This document shows positions 32,448 through 32,776 of a stretch of 32,776 nt of DNA, piece after piece. This stretch comes from Opitutales bacterium. Lineage in GTDB: Bacteria > Verrucomicrobiota > Verrucomicrobiia > Opitutales > UBA2995. The notes under the pieces were generated by a model, which saw nothing but the letters and a program-made list of their open reading frames with translations, was not told the origin of the DNA and did no database searches. Numbering within the stretch: position 1 is the first letter of the stretch; each line of letters begins with the position of its first letter. Position numbers and translations under genes: made by a program. The stretch is from NCBI GenBank assembly GCA_022824405.1, contig JAJDZZ010000073.1, forward strand, positions 1-32,776, in the 5' to 3' direction.

Positions 32448-32597
32448 CTCGCCAAGATTCCGAGGTATTCTCCTTCTTCTTTGCGCTCTTAGCGTGCTTT
32501 GCGAGAGTCTATTTCCACCCTTTTTTCGATCACGATCACGTTCACGATTACTATCACGATGGGCATACCCAATGGGCGACACATGCGTCGCCCCTAC
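32448..32597. repeat. Repeat mosaic with REP-like palindrome at the right end
   Basis: CCTCTCGCCAAGATTCCGAG (32448-32467), TTTGCGCTCTTAGCGTGCTT with GCGAGAGTC (32481-32510), GATCACGATCACGTTCACGA words (32528-32560) and a second kind of GTAG-headed palindrome (32574-32597, minus-strand start GTAGGGGCGACGC, stem GGGCGAC/GTCGCCC). 32598-32776 holds only low-complexity CT-rich sequence and an ACCCGCGGGT palindrome near 32735; no credible gene is seen there. Confidence 0.75.
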
Positions 32598-32776
32598 TCC
32601 CTCTTCCTTTACCTTCCCCTCTCCTACTTTTTTGGGTCTTTTGTGATGGTATGCGTTCAATCCGAATCTGATAAAACTTGTTAAGCATGGCAGCGTTCGG
32701 AAGCATTAGAAGCAACTCGTGGGTGATTGTGCTAACCCGCGGGTGGCTACTGGAGACGCTCGGAAGAAGCACTGGA

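Noticed and set aside
5571-32510. CRISPR array as an explanation of the repeats
   Set aside because: Words vary in length and order, are scattered over many gaps, and there are no uniform direct repeats with unique equal-length spacers and no cas genes.
32554-32772. 72-codon minus-strand frame at the right edge
   Set aside because: It runs through low-complexity and REP-like sequence; no ribosome binding site or family features.

Overview
The window most likely comes from a Verrucomicrobiota bacterium of the Opitutae type. The pointers are a paired DUF1800/DUF1501 locus, a TonB receptor whose mature start has the 'LSPFEI...DDGYFASNAISGTRV' style seen in Opitutae, and secreted proteins ending in verrucomicrobial C-terminal regions. 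This is inference from protein style; there is no rRNA or marker gene here.

Layout. 1-2145: tRNA-modification protein TsaB and alanine racemase. 2773-5513: DUF1800 + DUF1501 pair. 6047-23149: a beta-glucan (probably laminarin) utilisation island. It holds a secreted GH16 laminarinase with CBM6, a secreted clan GH-A glycosidase, a 1,097-residue protein with five repeated carbohydrate-binding-like domains, a GPH-type sugar symporter, a LacI regulator, a TonB-dependent receptor, and a large cytoplasmic (alpha/alpha)6 glycoside-phosphorylase-like protein. 23271-25262: housekeeping operon gpsA-dtd-mpg. 26127-29304: a sensor histidine kinase whose receiver domain lacks its phosphoacceptor Asp, followed by a REC-PAS-PAS protein. 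29572-32405: polyphosphate-glucokinase-like ROK kinase, MmcQ/YjbR protein, an unknown protein and an Hsp15-like S4 protein.

Likely joint action: extracellular beta-1,3-glucan is cut by the GH16 and GH-A enzymes and perhaps held by the five-domain protein. Oligosaccharides cross the outer membrane through the TonB receptor and the inner membrane through the GPH symporter. They are then cleaved in the cytoplasm by the phosphorylase-like enzyme, and glucose is phosphorylated by the ROK kinase. An 18-bp motif (GTGCA-N5-ATGCAATT) lies before four of these genes, at two regular distances, and probably marks a small regulon.

The most unusual content is between the genes. Almost every intergenic gap is a mosaic of short word-like modules that recur in changing combinations: CTCGCAAAGAGCGCCAAG-, ACCACAGAG-, GGCGC-hairpin-, AATTAGGAAT-, ACCACGGATTACACGGAT-, AATCGTGATCG-, TTTGTGCC- and GGGGGACATTCCTGTCCCCC-type words. 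The order is partly fixed and the words mostly have a defined polarity relative to the adjacent gene. GC hairpins sit at or just after many stop codons, and in several genes the repeat is read into the protein: it supplies the LacI C-terminus and stop codon, and the GH16 signal peptide and start codon. GTAG-headed REP-like palindromes are also present.
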